Below, in pieces: positions 54,402 through 62,551 of a stretch of DNA of 64,000 nucleotides (its first letter is position 1; every line of letters begins with the position of its first letter). Location: the NCBI RefSeq assembly GCF_001974875.1, contig NZ_MTQD01000003.1:62001-126000 (forward strand), given 5' to 3'. The notes beneath the pieces are model-generated. The model saw only the letters and a program-made list of their open reading frames with translations. It searched no databases and was not told the DNA's origin. The DNA is from Pseudoalteromonas sp. EB27 (lineage in GTDB: Bacteria > Pseudomonadota > Gammaproteobacteria > Enterobacterales > Alteromonadaceae). The position numbers and the translations under genes are program-made.

Positions 54402-54908
54402 ATGAGACGTCGATTTACACAAGAATTTAAAGTTCAAGCTGTTGAAAAAGCATTATCTCAATGTGATGATGTTCGTCTAGAAGATATTGCGCTTGATTTA
54501 GGCATCGGTTATTCAACCTTGCAACGATGGATCACGCTTGCTAAAAACCATGAACTTGAAACTAAAAATAATGGTAGTCACATGACAACAGAAAAACGCC
54601 CTCATGACTGGAGCTTAGAAGAAAGGCTTAACGCCATTATTGAATGTGCGAGTTTAGATGAAGCAGCTCTTAATGAATATTGCCGTGCTAAGGGACTTTA
54701 CCCGCATCATATTAAACAATGGAAGCAAGATTTTGCTAAAGGGCCTTCAACGAAGCCCGTAAAATCAGACAGTAAACAGCTCAAACAAGAAATTAAGCAG
54801 CTTCAAAAAGAGCTTAATCGTAAAGACAAAGCGTTAGCAGAAACAGCCGCCTTACTCGTACTCAAAAAAAAAGCAGATGCGCTTTGGGGTTTCAACGAGG
54901 ACGATTAA
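54402..54908 (+). CDS. IS3-family transposase OrfA
   Basis: A 168-residue DNA-binding part of the transposase with a helix-turn-helix (LEDIALDLGIGYSTLQRW at about 24-41) and a C-terminal leucine-zipper-like coiled coil (LKQEIKQLQKELNRKDKALAETAALLVLKKK). It overlaps OrfB by 25 bases in the -1 frame. A run of nine A (54864-54872) stands in the overlap, read AAA AAA AAA in frame 0, and OrfB stays open back through it, so programmed -1 frameshifting to an OrfAB fusion transposase is expected, as in other IS3-family elements. Confidence 0.85.
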   Translation: MRRRFTQEFKVQAVEKALSQCDDVRLEDIALDLGIGYSTLQRWITLAKNHELETKNNGSHMTTEKRPHDWSLEERLNAIIECASLDEAALNEYCRAKGLYPHHIKQWKQDFAKGPSTKPVKSDSKQLKQEIKQLQKELNRKDKALAETAALLVLKKKADALWGFNEDD

Positions 54909-55948
54909 CCAGCTCAACTGAGCGTCATGAATTGATAAAGCTCATTACCGACGCGCAGAAATCAGGGGCAAGGCAAGAAAAAGCATGTGAGTTACTTGGT
55001 CTAACGGCAAGAACAATTCAACGCTGGATTGAAGCTGATGATATGACAGATAAGCGAACAAGTACGATAAAGCGACCACCTAACAGGCTAACTGAATTAG
55101 AGCAACAGCGTATAATTAAGACTGTTAATTCAATAGAATATGGACATTTACCACCCAGTAAGATAGTCCCTAAACTATTGGATAAAGGTGTGTGGATAGC
55201 ATCAGAAAGCTCGTTTTATCGCGTTATGAAATCACATGAATTATTAACACACAGAGAAAAAGTTAAACCAAATAAAAAGATAAAAAAGCCAAAAGCACTC
55301 AGGGCAACACGTGTAAACGAAATTTATACATGGGATATCACGTATTTGCCAACAGCTGTTAAAGGTCAGTTTTTATACTTATATTTAGTGATGGATATTT
55401 ATAGTCGAAAAATAGTTGGTTGGCAGGTTCATGACACACAACTAAGCACACTGGCGGCTGATTTAATGGTAGATATTTGCAGGCGAGAGCAAGTAAAGCC
55501 TGAGCAAGTCACACTGCACTCGGATAATGGCAGTCCAATGAAAGGGGCAACGTTATTAGCGACATTGCAGGAGTTAGGTATTGTTCCTTCATTTAGCCGA
55601 CCGTCTGTGAGTAATGATAATCCTTATTCTGAATCGCTATTTAAGACGTTAAAGTATCGCCCGGAATACCCTGAGAAAGCCTTTGAAAGCATGGGTAGCG
55701 CAAGAAAGTGGGTTAGCGGATTTGTTGATTGGTACAACGATGAGCACTTGCACAGCGGTATTAAATTTGTCACGCCAAACCAGCGTCATTTAGGATTAGA
55801 TGAAGCGATACTAGCGAAACGTCATCAGGTAAATGAGATGGCGAAATTACAGAATCCAAGTCGTTGGTCAGGAAAGTCTCGAGATTGGACGATGATCAAT
55901 GAAGTAGATTTAAATCCAGAGAAAAAAGAAGAAGTACGGGCGGCATAA
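54884..55948 (+). CDS. IS3-family transposase OrfB (DDE)
   Basis: A 354-residue catalytic subunit. An N-terminal HTH_21-like part is followed by the rve domain with Asp151 (YTWDITYLP), Asp214 (LHSDNGSP) and Glu250 (NPYSESLFK); the 35 residues between the last two fit the DD(35)E pattern of the IS3 family. The C-terminal GIKFVTPNQRH is the usual final motif. All catalytic residues are present, so the element may still move. Translation probably arises by frameshift from OrfA rather than from the TTG at 54884. The stop is about 30 bp before the right end of the IS. Confidence 0.88.
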   Translation: MGFQRGRLTSSTERHELIKLITDAQKSGARQEKACELLGLTARTIQRWIEADDMTDKRTSTIKRPPNRLTELEQQRIIKTVNSIEYGHLPPSKIVPKLLDKGVWIASESSFYRVMKSHELLTHREKVKPNKKIKKPKALRATRVNEIYTWDITYLPTAVKGQFLYLYLVMDIYSRKIVGWQVHDTQLSTLAADLMVDICRREQVKPEQVTLHSDNGSPMKGATLLATLQELGIVPSFSRPSVSNDNPYSESLFKTLKYRPEYPEKAFESMGSARKWVSGFVDWYNDEHLHSGIKFVTPNQRHLGLDEAILAKRHQVNEMAKLQNPSRWSGKSRDWTMINEVDLNPEKKEEVRAA

Positions 55949-55973
55949 AATTTAACTTGATGCGACAACTAAC

Positions 55974-57128
55974 TTGAAAAACTCCGAAAGGGCTAAAGAG
56001 ATTGCGGGTGATGCGTATGAGGCAAAAGAAAAAGCTAATACCTACGAGCAAGCAATAAAAGCAATGCGAAACACCATTGAAGGCTATAAGGACGACTATA
56101 TCATTCCTAATCACTCAGTTTTAGATGATTTAGCTGAGGATTTTGGTCACAAAGAAGCTGGAGCAGAGCTAAAGTCAATACGTCAAAATATTAGGCAAAT
56201 GATAAAAGAAGGATTTGCTGGGGATTGTGACTATGTTGAACAACATAGAAAAACATATGCAATCCATTTTGTAGTTGATGCATTTAACGGTAAAGTAGAT
56301 AGTGCATTATCTAAAGTAAAACACGATAATTTTGGGAAAATAAACCAAGAAATATTAGATGCGTTCGCATTAGTTAATCACAATGGCGTTCCTTTTAGAA
56401 AAGCTAGAATTAATGAAAAATACCTTAATGCACGTTTAATCGAACTAAAGTGGGCTGTAGCTACAAGTGAATTAAAAAGAATCGAACGTGAAGAGCAAGC
56501 AGAAATAAAGGCTCAAATTAGGGAAGAAGAAAAGGCTTTAAGAGATATTGAGAAAGCAAAGAAAGAAGCCGAAAAAGAAGAACGTTTACTTCAGAAAGCT
56601 TTGAAAAAAGCACGAGAAGAACTTTCTACTGCAAATGATGAGCAGCGAGCCGACTATGAAGCGAAATTACTTGATCTAGAGAAGCAATTAAAAGAAGCAG
56701 AAGAAAAAGGTCAAAGAGCTATGTCGATGGCACAACAAACCCGAAGAGGGCATGTATACGTAATAAGCAATGTAGGCAGTTTTGGTGAAGAGGTATTCAA
56801 AATTGGTATGACCCGAAGACTTGAGCCTATGGATCGTGTCAAAGAACTAGGCGATGCATCTGTTCCTTTTTCCTTTGATGTTCATGCGATGATATTTAGC
56901 GAAGATGCGCCATCTTTAGAAAAAGAACTTCATCGCCGTTTTGATATTTACTCAGTGAATAAAATAAATTCAAGGAAAGAATTTTTCAAAACTACAATAT
57001 CAGAAGTTAAGAAAGCTGTAGAGGGCAATGGGATTAAAGATGTTCATTGGACTTTAAAAGCTGAAGCTTCTGAGTATCGTGAGAGTTTAGCAATAGAGAA
57101 AAACTTACTATGTAATGCGGTTGCTTAA
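55974..57128 (+). pseudogene. DUF4041 / GIY-YIG (SNIPE-like) antiphage nuclease, 5'-truncated
   Basis: An open frame of about 383 residues beginning at the IS end. DUF4041 occupies about 20-175 (NHSVLDDLAEDFGHKEAGAE; FVVDAFNGKVDSALSKVKHDN; NEKYLNARLIELKWAV), a charged coiled coil about 170-255, and a GIY-YIG/T5orf172 nuclease 258-345 with GHVYVISN (GIY equivalent), VFKIGMTRR (YIG equivalent), Glu318 in LEKELHRRF and SRKEFF. This order matches the phage-DNA-cutting SNIPE-type proteins, which have in front an N-terminal membrane helix and coiled coil. That part is missing here: a stop lies within the IS and no ribosome site precedes the frame. Most likely a broken gene. Confidence 0.75.
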
Positions 57129-57171
57129 CTCTTTCTTATTTAGTTTCATGTATTAAGACAAAGTAGGTGAA

Positions 57172-57438
57172 TTAGTTTTTCTCATCAATCTCTTTCCCGC
57201 AATTATAACAATCGTCTGTGGGAAGCTTATAACTAGAAATAGAGCGCATTACTTGGTTTTTCTTACAGGCAGGGCAGGCGTAATTAATTACAGAGATTAT
57301 AAGCGCAATGGCAAAAACGAAACTACCGATATAAAACGGGTTTGAGTAAAATTGCATACTTGGCTCTGAAAAATTAAAACCGATAATACAGATGATTAAG
57401 GCAGTTAAATAAAGTTTAAATTTTAGGCTTTTATTCAA
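57172..57438 (-). CDS. small membrane protein with a zinc ribbon, uncharacterised
   Basis: An 88-residue protein with two hydrophobic segments (FKLYLTALIICIIGF and FYIGSFVFAIALIISVI) and a C-terminal CPAC...CYNC zinc ribbon (residues 54-80). No family is assigned. It lies after the island's last gene and is transcribed toward it, so whether it belongs to the island or to the chromosome is not clear. The four cysteines are complete. It is preceded by the terminator of the bcp side at 57549. Confidence 0.6.
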   Translation of the reverse strand: MNKSLKFKLYLTALIICIIGFNFSEPSMQFYSNPFYIGSFVFAIALIISVINYACPACKKNQVMRSISSYKLPTDDCYNCGKEIDEKN

Positions 57439-57548
57439 GGTTTAAATATCCAATTGGCAAGGTGCTAATAATAAGTGCTTTGGCAGTTTTAACAAATTAT
57501 TTACTCAATTACTATTTAAGTTTTATATAGCGCAAATGTATAGGCATA

Positions 57549-57580
57549 AAAAAAGCGTTGCCCTTGAGCAACGCTTTTTT
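57549..57580. terminator. rho-independent terminator after bcp
   Basis: AGCGTTGC / GCAACGCT stem extended by AAAAA / TTTTT, loop about 6 nt; T-run on both strands. It marks the likely start of the core region to the right. Confidence 0.85.
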
Positions 57581-57623
57581 GTATTTGTCTAATAGCTGGT
57601 AGCTAACTTACTCTGCCGCAAGA

Positions 57624-58103
57624 TTATTCCGCCGCTAAGTAATCCAAAACCACTTGATGGTGATCTTTGGTTTTAAACTTATCAAATAGGTGTTTTATTT
57701 TACCGTCTTGGCCTACTAAAAATGTTAGGCGGTGAATACCATCGTACTCTTTACCCATAAACTTTTTGTAACCCCATACCCCAAATGCTTCTGCAATGGC
57801 GTGGTCTTCATCGGCTAATAAATCGAAATTAAGCTCTTTTTTAGTTTCAAAGTTTTTAAGGCGCTTAATTGGATCTGGGCTAATACCTACAACGCGGGTA
57901 TTAAATTTAGCAAGTTGTGCTTGCTCATCGCGTAGGTTTTCGGCTTGTACAGTACAACCCGGCGTTGACGCTTTAGGGTAAAAGTACACAAGCACTTGTT
58001 GCTCTTTTAACAGCTCGCTTAATGTTACTGTTTCGTCGTTTTGGTTTTGTAGGCTAAAAGCAGGTGCAGTATCGCCAGCTTGTAATGGACTAATTGTGTT
58101 CAT
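57624..58103 (-). CDS. bcp: thioredoxin-dependent thiol peroxidase (Bcp)
   Basis: A 159-residue cytoplasmic peroxiredoxin that reduces hydroperoxides. The motif YPKASTPGCT holds the peroxidatic Cys. The resolving Cys that in E. coli Bcp stands five residues later is replaced by Glu (GCTVQAENLRD), so this is a one-Cys form. The rest (FVLLADEDHAIAEAFGVWG-like segment, GIHRLTFLVGQDGKI) is normal. The start at 58103 follows AAGGA; an ATG three codons earlier at 58112 is less favoured. It is co-transcribed with gcvR, whose stop lies 11 bp before it, the conserved gammaproteobacterial order. Confidence 0.9.
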   Translation of the reverse strand: MNTISPLQAGDTAPAFSLQNQNDETVTLSELLKEQQVLVYFYPKASTPGCTVQAENLRDEQAQLAKFNTRVVGISPDPIKRLKNFETKKELNFDLLADEDHAIAEAFGVWGYKKFMGKEYDGIHRLTFLVGQDGKIKHLFDKFKTKDHHQVVLDYLAAE

Positions 58104-58114
58104 GTTTAGCATCC

Positions 58115-58648
58115 TTAACGAATTCGTTTAAAAATATAATCTACGTTTAGTGTGTGAGAAAGGCTCTCAAAACTAATTTTAAATTGATCTATATCTACAT
58201 CAACTGGAATATTAAATTCGATTTCACAACGCATTTTCATGTCGACTTTTTCATCGAATGTGTCTGACTTTAATGAACAAATGCTGATGTTGTTATCGGC
58301 AAAAAAGCGCGTTACTTTGCTCAATGTGCCAGGGGTGTCTATGCCAGTGTATTCTAGGGTGTAACCTGCACAAAACTCACTAGGAGTATGACTCGCTGTA
58401 CGCTTCATCATGGTTAGCAGGCCAAGTTCCATGGCTTTAGTAGGCAGTACGTGCTCTATGCGGCTTATTGCCGACATGTCGCCGCTGAGTAGCATTATGA
58501 AGGTAAATTCGCAGCCTAAAATAGCAATACGGCTGTCAATAATGTTGCAGTGGCAGTCACTAACCAGTTGGGTTAGTTCACTTACAATACCGGGTCTGTC
58601 TTCGCCAATCGCTGTTAAAACAATTTGATGATTTGAAAATGCAGTCAT
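58115..58648 (-). CDS. gcvR: glycine cleavage system regulatory protein GcvR-like (two ACT domains)
   Basis: A 177-residue cytoplasmic protein with two ACT domains: IVLTAIGEDRPGIVSELTQL near the start and YTLEYTGIDTPGTLSKVTRF near 94-113. GcvR in E. coli binds glycine and controls GcvA. Its place upstream of bcp equals the E. coli gcvR-bcp order and identifies it better than the paralogue at 21402. It is transcribed divergently from bamC with 359 bp between; in E. coli dapA lies in that place but is absent here. AAGG stands 11 bases before the ATG, which is rather far. Confidence 0.85.
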   Translation of the reverse strand: MTAFSNHQIVLTAIGEDRPGIVSELTQLVSDCHCNIIDSRIAILGCEFTFIMLLSGDMSAISRIEHVLPTKAMELGLLTMMKRTASHTPSEFCAGYTLEYTGIDTPGTLSKVTRFFADNNISICSLKSDTFDEKVDMKMRCEIEFNIPVDVDIDQFKISFESLSHTLNVDYIFKRIR

Positions 58649-59007
58649 GAGTTCAAATACCTTGTTACTTGGATTATATCAACCGAGTTGGCAACACCAA
58701 AAATACACACGAGAAGTTGCACGGCGGCGAAGTTTAACACAAAAAGGGCTCTAAACTACAGCACACGCTAATTAAGCGCTTTTAAAGTGCGGTGTTTCTT
58801 GTTTTTACTGGCACGGGAAAGTACCATAGCTAAAATTTGCTTATTTGCGCTTAGTTTTATTGCTAAGTAGAAGTGCTGAACTTTATTGCATTTAGGCAGC
58901 CAAATAATAAATGTAAAGTTAATATTGATTTTACACTGAACCAAATCGGCATTACCCACTCATATATTTGTTAAAACAATTAAAGGGTATGCTAAGGAGA
59001 AATATCT
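58649..59007. other. divergent noncoding interval between gcvR and bamC
   Basis: About 360 bases holding both promoters. A weak open frame on the minus strand (58768-58959) has no family signature and no ribosome site, so it is not called. No RNA or repeat was seen; dapA is absent. Confidence 0.5.
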
Positions 59008-60069
59008 GTGCAGTATTGGATCCCAAAAGCACTTGCAGTAAGTGTATTGGTAAGTTTATCAGGGTGTAGTGTATTTATTAATAAGGCACATGACGAACGT
59101 AACTATCGTACGCATGAGCCTGTAAAAGCACCAACGTCGTTATCTCAACCAGCTCAAGACCCAGTTTATAAAATGGATGTAGGTCAATACGACAACAATC
59201 CTGAAGCTACAAATTACCGCCCACCGGCACAAGTATTAACAATTGCTAAAGGCAGTTGGGTAGAAGAGACAGATAAACAAGCGCGTATTTATTTTGATAA
59301 AAACGATGGCATTGCTGATTTAGATGAATTTCTTTGGGATACGATTCAATCGGTACTTGCTGATAATAACGCGGGCACAACTAAAGAAGATAAGCTACTT
59401 GGTATTATTGAAACTGATTGGTACTCAATCATCAAAACAGAAGAAAGCTTTTGGTGGTGGGGCGATGAAGTTAACGATGATTTAGAAAAATTTAGATTCA
59501 CTATTGAAGAAAAGTCACATCAGCGTACTGCGTCTTTACGTGTAGAGCTGATAGATTTTAAAGGCGACCATACACTTACTGATTTGTTAAAGCAGCAGTT
59601 AGAAGTACGTGCGCTTAACCAAGTAGTGAGCGAGTTTGATTACCGTTACCGTCAACTTGAAGTTGATATGCGTAAACGCCAAGGTATTATTTCTCTTGAA
59701 ATGGGCTTTGATAACAAAGGTAATGCAGCACTTGTAACTGAGCAATCTTACGAAGCTGTGTTTGATCGTTTCTCTGGCTTTTTAGAGCGCTTGTCGTTCA
59801 CTATTGTTGAAATTAACCCAGATACGGGCTTAATTACTGCTGATTATACTAAACCGGAAACAAGCGTTTGGGATTCAATTTGGGGTGATGACGTAGCTCA
59901 ACTACCTATTGATGAAGGCCAATACCAAATTTTAGTAAGTAAAACTAAAGAAGGCGGTACTAGCTTAACGTGGATGGATGACAAAGGCGAAACGCTTGAG
60001 CCAGGTACTATGAATGGTTTACAACAAGCATTAGAAGCAGCACTCATTCAGCGCGGCATTAAAATTTAA
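59008..60069 (+). CDS. bamC: outer membrane protein assembly factor BamC
   Basis: A 353-residue lipoprotein of the BAM complex that inserts beta-barrel proteins. A signal peptide ends in the lipobox LSGC (Cys20), followed by the unstructured N-terminal segment (RNYRTHEPVKAPTSL) and two helix-grip domains (about 100-220 and 230-350), with DWYSIIKTEESFWWWGDE and SFTIVEINPDTGLITADY visible. It starts with GTG; GGAG lies ten bases before it, a little far but usable. A terminator follows. Length matches the E. coli protein (344). Confidence 0.9.
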   Translation: MQYWIPKALAVSVLVSLSGCSVFINKAHDERNYRTHEPVKAPTSLSQPAQDPVYKMDVGQYDNNPEATNYRPPAQVLTIAKGSWVEETDKQARIYFDKNDGIADLDEFLWDTIQSVLADNNAGTTKEDKLLGIIETDWYSIIKTEESFWWWGDEVNDDLEKFRFTIEEKSHQRTASLRVELIDFKGDHTLTDLLKQQLEVRALNQVVSEFDYRYRQLEVDMRKRQGIISLEMGFDNKGNAALVTEQSYEAVFDRFSGFLERLSFTIVEINPDTGLITADYTKPETSVWDSIWGDDVAQLPIDEGQYQILVSKTKEGGTSLTWMDDKGETLEPGTMNGLQQALEAALIQRGIKI

Positions 60070-60084
60070 ATAATAATAAGTTTT

Positions 60085-60122
60085 ACCACAAAAAGAGCGC
60101 TATGCTCTTTTTGTGGTTTTTA
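60085..60122 (+). terminator. rho-independent terminator after bamC
   Basis: ACCACAAAAAGAGC / GCTCTTTTTGTGGT, perfect 14-bp arms with a 5-nt loop and a T-run. Confidence 0.9.
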
Positions 60123-60135
60123 TAGGTTAATAAAT

Positions 60136-61506
60136 ATGTCTCAGCTACCTCATCGTTCACACTATACGTGGCGCACTTGGTTTACTTTTTTGGTTCCTTC
60201 GTTAATTGGTGTGTTTTTATTTATGACACCCATTAGTACCTCGCAAGGAATGACCATTCCTATTGCCGTTATGGCAAAAGCGGTCCAAGCAATGATGCTT
60301 GGCTCTGCTCAAGCAATTATTACTCTCATTATTTGTATTACAGGGGTTATTTCTGTAATTACTAAAGTGTTTAAACCCGCCGCTATATGTAACTCATCTT
60401 TATTAAAACATTTATTTGATGTGAGCTGGACATGGCTGGTGGTGCGCTTATTTGGTATGGCGTTTGGTTTAATGACGTACTTAAGCCTAGGTAGCGAGAT
60501 GATTACCTCGGCCAATACTGGCGCGCTGGTATTAAATGACTTATTGCCAGTGTTGTTTTCGGTATTTATTTTAGCGGGCTTATTACTGCCGCTACTAATT
60601 AACTTTGGTCTACTAGAGCTTGCTGGTACGTTAATGACTAAAGTAATGCGCCCTGTATTTGGTGTACCTGGTAGAAGTGCGGTTGACTGTACTGCATCGT
60701 GGCTAGGCGATGGTAGTGTAGGTATTTTGATGACTGCAAGGCAGTACGATCAAAAGCACTATACACAACGCGAAGCGGCTATTATTGGTACTACGTTTTC
60801 AGCGGTTTCAATCACGTTTAGTTTAGTGGTGCTTGGGCAAGTTAAACTTGAATACCTATTTGCACCGTTTTACGCAACGGTATGTTTAGCCGGTATTGTT
60901 GCCGCTATTATTGTGCCGCGATTACCGCCACTGCGCTTTAAAAAAGACTTACTAATTGATGGTACTGAGCCAGATAGAGACGCTGAAACAATTCCGGGCC
61001 ATAAAACTTTATTTGGTCATTCGTTAGATGTTGCACTCGCTAAAGCAGATAACTCAACGGGTGTTAAAGGTACTATAAAAGAGGGCGTACATAACGCGCT
61101 TGATATGGTATTTGGTGTGTTGCCAGTGGTTATGGCAGTAGGTACATTTGCACTGATCATTGCTGAGCATACGCCTATATTTCAGTATTTAGGTATGCCA
61201 TTTGTGCCATTTTTAGAGTTATTACAAGTACCCGAAGCGGCAGCAGCATCGCAAACTATTATGGTTGGTTTTGCTGATATGTTTATTCCGTCAATATTAG
61301 CAGCAGGGACTATTGAAAGTGATGTAACGCGCTTTATTATTGCAGCCATGAGCGTAACGCAGCTTATTTATATGTCTGAGGTGGGCGCACTTTTACTTGG
61401 CAGTAAAATACCGGTAAACATTTTAGAGTTGTTTATTATATTTATTTTGCGAACGCTAATTACTTTACCTGTTATTGCGCTAATGGCGCATTGGCTAGTA
61501 GGCTAA
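60136..61506 (+). CDS. YjiH-type nucleoside-recognition membrane protein
   Basis: A 456-residue inner-membrane protein with about 10 hydrophobic segments. The arrangement TWRTWFTFLVPSLIGVFLFMTP at the start and two Gate/nucleoside-recognition halves (GVPGRSAVDCTASWLGDGSVG; MVGFADMFIPSILAAG) match the YjiH family (COG3314). Substrate is unknown; nucleoside-like compounds are suggested only by the domain name. A ribosome-binding AGGTTAA stands upstream. A terminator follows the stop and is shared with a small gene in the other direction. It stands alone after bamC. Confidence 0.8.
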   Translation: MSQLPHRSHYTWRTWFTFLVPSLIGVFLFMTPISTSQGMTIPIAVMAKAVQAMMLGSAQAIITLIICITGVISVITKVFKPAAICNSSLLKHLFDVSWTWLVVRLFGMAFGLMTYLSLGSEMITSANTGALVLNDLLPVLFSVFILAGLLLPLLINFGLLELAGTLMTKVMRPVFGVPGRSAVDCTASWLGDGSVGILMTARQYDQKHYTQREAAIIGTTFSAVSITFSLVVLGQVKLEYLFAPFYATVCLAGIVAAIIVPRLPPLRFKKDLLIDGTEPDRDAETIPGHKTLFGHSLDVALAKADNSTGVKGTIKEGVHNALDMVFGVLPVVMAVGTFALIIAEHTPIFQYLGMPFVPFLELLQVPEAAAASQTIMVGFADMFIPSILAAGTIESDVTRFIIAAMSVTQLIYMSEVGALLLGSKIPVNILELFIIFILRTLITLPVIALMAHWLVG

Positions 61507-61520
61507 ATTAGCATGTATTA

Positions 61521-61547
61521 AAAAGCCCTGATTAATCAGGGCTTTTT
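61521..61547. terminator. bidirectional terminator after the YjiH gene
   Basis: AAAAGCCCTGATT / AATCAGGGCTTTT, 13-bp arms without a spare loop at the centre, T-runs on both strands; the stop of the DUF2897 gene lies within it. Confidence 0.85.
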
Positions 61548-61682
61548 TGTGTCTGTTGCATTTTTAATATTGGCGTTGGGCTTTTTAAACTCCGTTTTTG
61601 CAGAGAGTCTAATCAGCGCAATATTACCAATGATAATGGCAAAAACAACGGCGACAATAATTACAATATGCCAAGTTTGCAT
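61536..61682 (-). CDS. DUF2897-family small membrane protein
   Basis: A 48-residue protein with one membrane helix (WHIVIIVAVVFAIIIGNIALI) followed by a basic tail ending NIKNATDTKKP. It matches the tiny DUF2897 proteins of gammaproteobacteria, with the helix followed by a LRxSAKTE motif. Its stop overlaps the terminator stem shared with the YjiH gene. It is too short for many gene finders. Function is unknown. A start at 61682 is the only one that gives the family length. Confidence 0.75.
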   Translation of the reverse strand: MQTWHIVIIVAVVFAIIIGNIALIRLSAKTEFKKPNANIKNATDTKKP

Positions 61683-61769
61683 AACCACTTACCTACTTTA
61701 AACAGGGGATAAGTGTGACTGTTTTACGCTATAACAGCAATTAAATTACTTAAAACACAATCAATAACG

Positions 61770-62306
61770 TTAAAAGCGTCTAGCTACCGAAAGTGTTAAA
61801 AAGTTAAGCCCTGGGTTTGGCTCTTTAAAGCCTGCGTTTGAGTAGTGAATAACTCTAAGAGCAACGTTAGTGTGGCCAAAGTCGGCAACGAGGCCTATAC
61901 GGTCTTCAAACTGGTAGTGAGTGCTTATGTTTTTACCGGCAAACTGCGTCTCATCAATCAGTGATACACCAATTCCTGCTTCTACATAAAATGGGGTGTT
62001 GTTAAAACTAAAGGCAGGAAATTGCAGCACAGGTGACATAGCAAGTACTAGGTTTGATTGTGTTTCATCGCCGTGGCGGTATTCCCACATGTTTACGCTG
62101 GTTTCAAAGTAAAAGCGAGCATCGCCAATAAGGTTTTGCATACTAGGTGCATGATACTGATACGCAAGCTTAACGCCGTTTACGTTACCTTCGCCTTTGA
62201 GAAAATCAACAGCATAACCATGGTTCGATTGAGCAAAAGCAAGTTTGCCAAAAAGTGAAACTACTAATGCAAAAGAGATAATAAGTGTTTTAAGTGACGT
62301 TTTCAT
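61770..62306 (-). CDS. PagL-like lipid A deacylase (acyloxyacyl hydrolase)
   Basis: A 178-residue outer-membrane beta-barrel protein with a signal peptide (LIISFALVVSLFGKLAFA). The C-terminal motif IHYSNAGFKEPNPGLN matches the PagL active-site segment with His and Ser (positions H and S of H126-x-S128 of the Pseudomonas enzyme), and alternating beta strands fill the rest, ending in Arg-Phe. Where PagL has its catalytic Glu140, 14 residues after the His, this protein shows Asn (GLN), so activity is doubtful. ATG at 62306 is preferred over a TTG at 62315. PagL removes the 3-O acyl chain of lipid A. The gene stands alone. Confidence 0.75.
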   Translation of the reverse strand: MKTSLKTLIISFALVVSLFGKLAFAQSNHGYAVDFLKGEGNVNGVKLAYQYHAPSMQNLIGDARFYFETSVNMWEYRHGDETQSNLVLAMSPVLQFPAFSFNNTPFYVEAGIGVSLIDETQFAGKNISTHYQFEDRIGLVADFGHTNVALRVIHYSNAGFKEPNPGLNFLTLSVARRF

Positions 62307-62551
62307 AGGTGCCAAATGTTTGTTTGATTTAAGTTGATAACTAAATGATAAGGGCGACCTATTAACAATTACAATGAGGACAAAATGCCGGTTGTATATG
62401 AGCTGTTAATGGAGATTTCTAACTGCTTGAATTTATTTTAGTTATTTAATTGGTGCTGTTTGGGCATTAATAAGTTGCTTATTTGTGCCTTTTTTATTGC
62501 GTATAGTTCGCGTAAATTACAGCCATCTTAATCACACAGACATATACAATT

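Larger units (their letters stand above)
54355..55979 (+). mobile_element. IS3-family insertion sequence, ends approximate
   Basis: An element of about 1.62 kb with two overlapping transposase genes. The left end reads TGTCAGGATAGTTGTCGC and the right end, as reverse complement, TTTCAAGTTAGTTGTCGC: TAGTTGTCGC and TCA are shared and a few positions differ. The right end lacks the TG start seen at the left, so its last bases may be lost. No target duplication was found at the borders, and the flanking genes repA and the DUF4041 gene are both truncated at its ends. Confidence 0.75.

Noticed and set aside
57129-57623. Search for a right-hand attachment copy of the tRNA 3' end (GAGTCTGGGAGGGGCC).
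   Set aside because: No matching stretch was found, so no attR is claimed.
58768-58959. Open frame of 63 codons between gcvR and bamC.
   Set aside because: No ribosome site, no family, and it fills the divergent promoter region.
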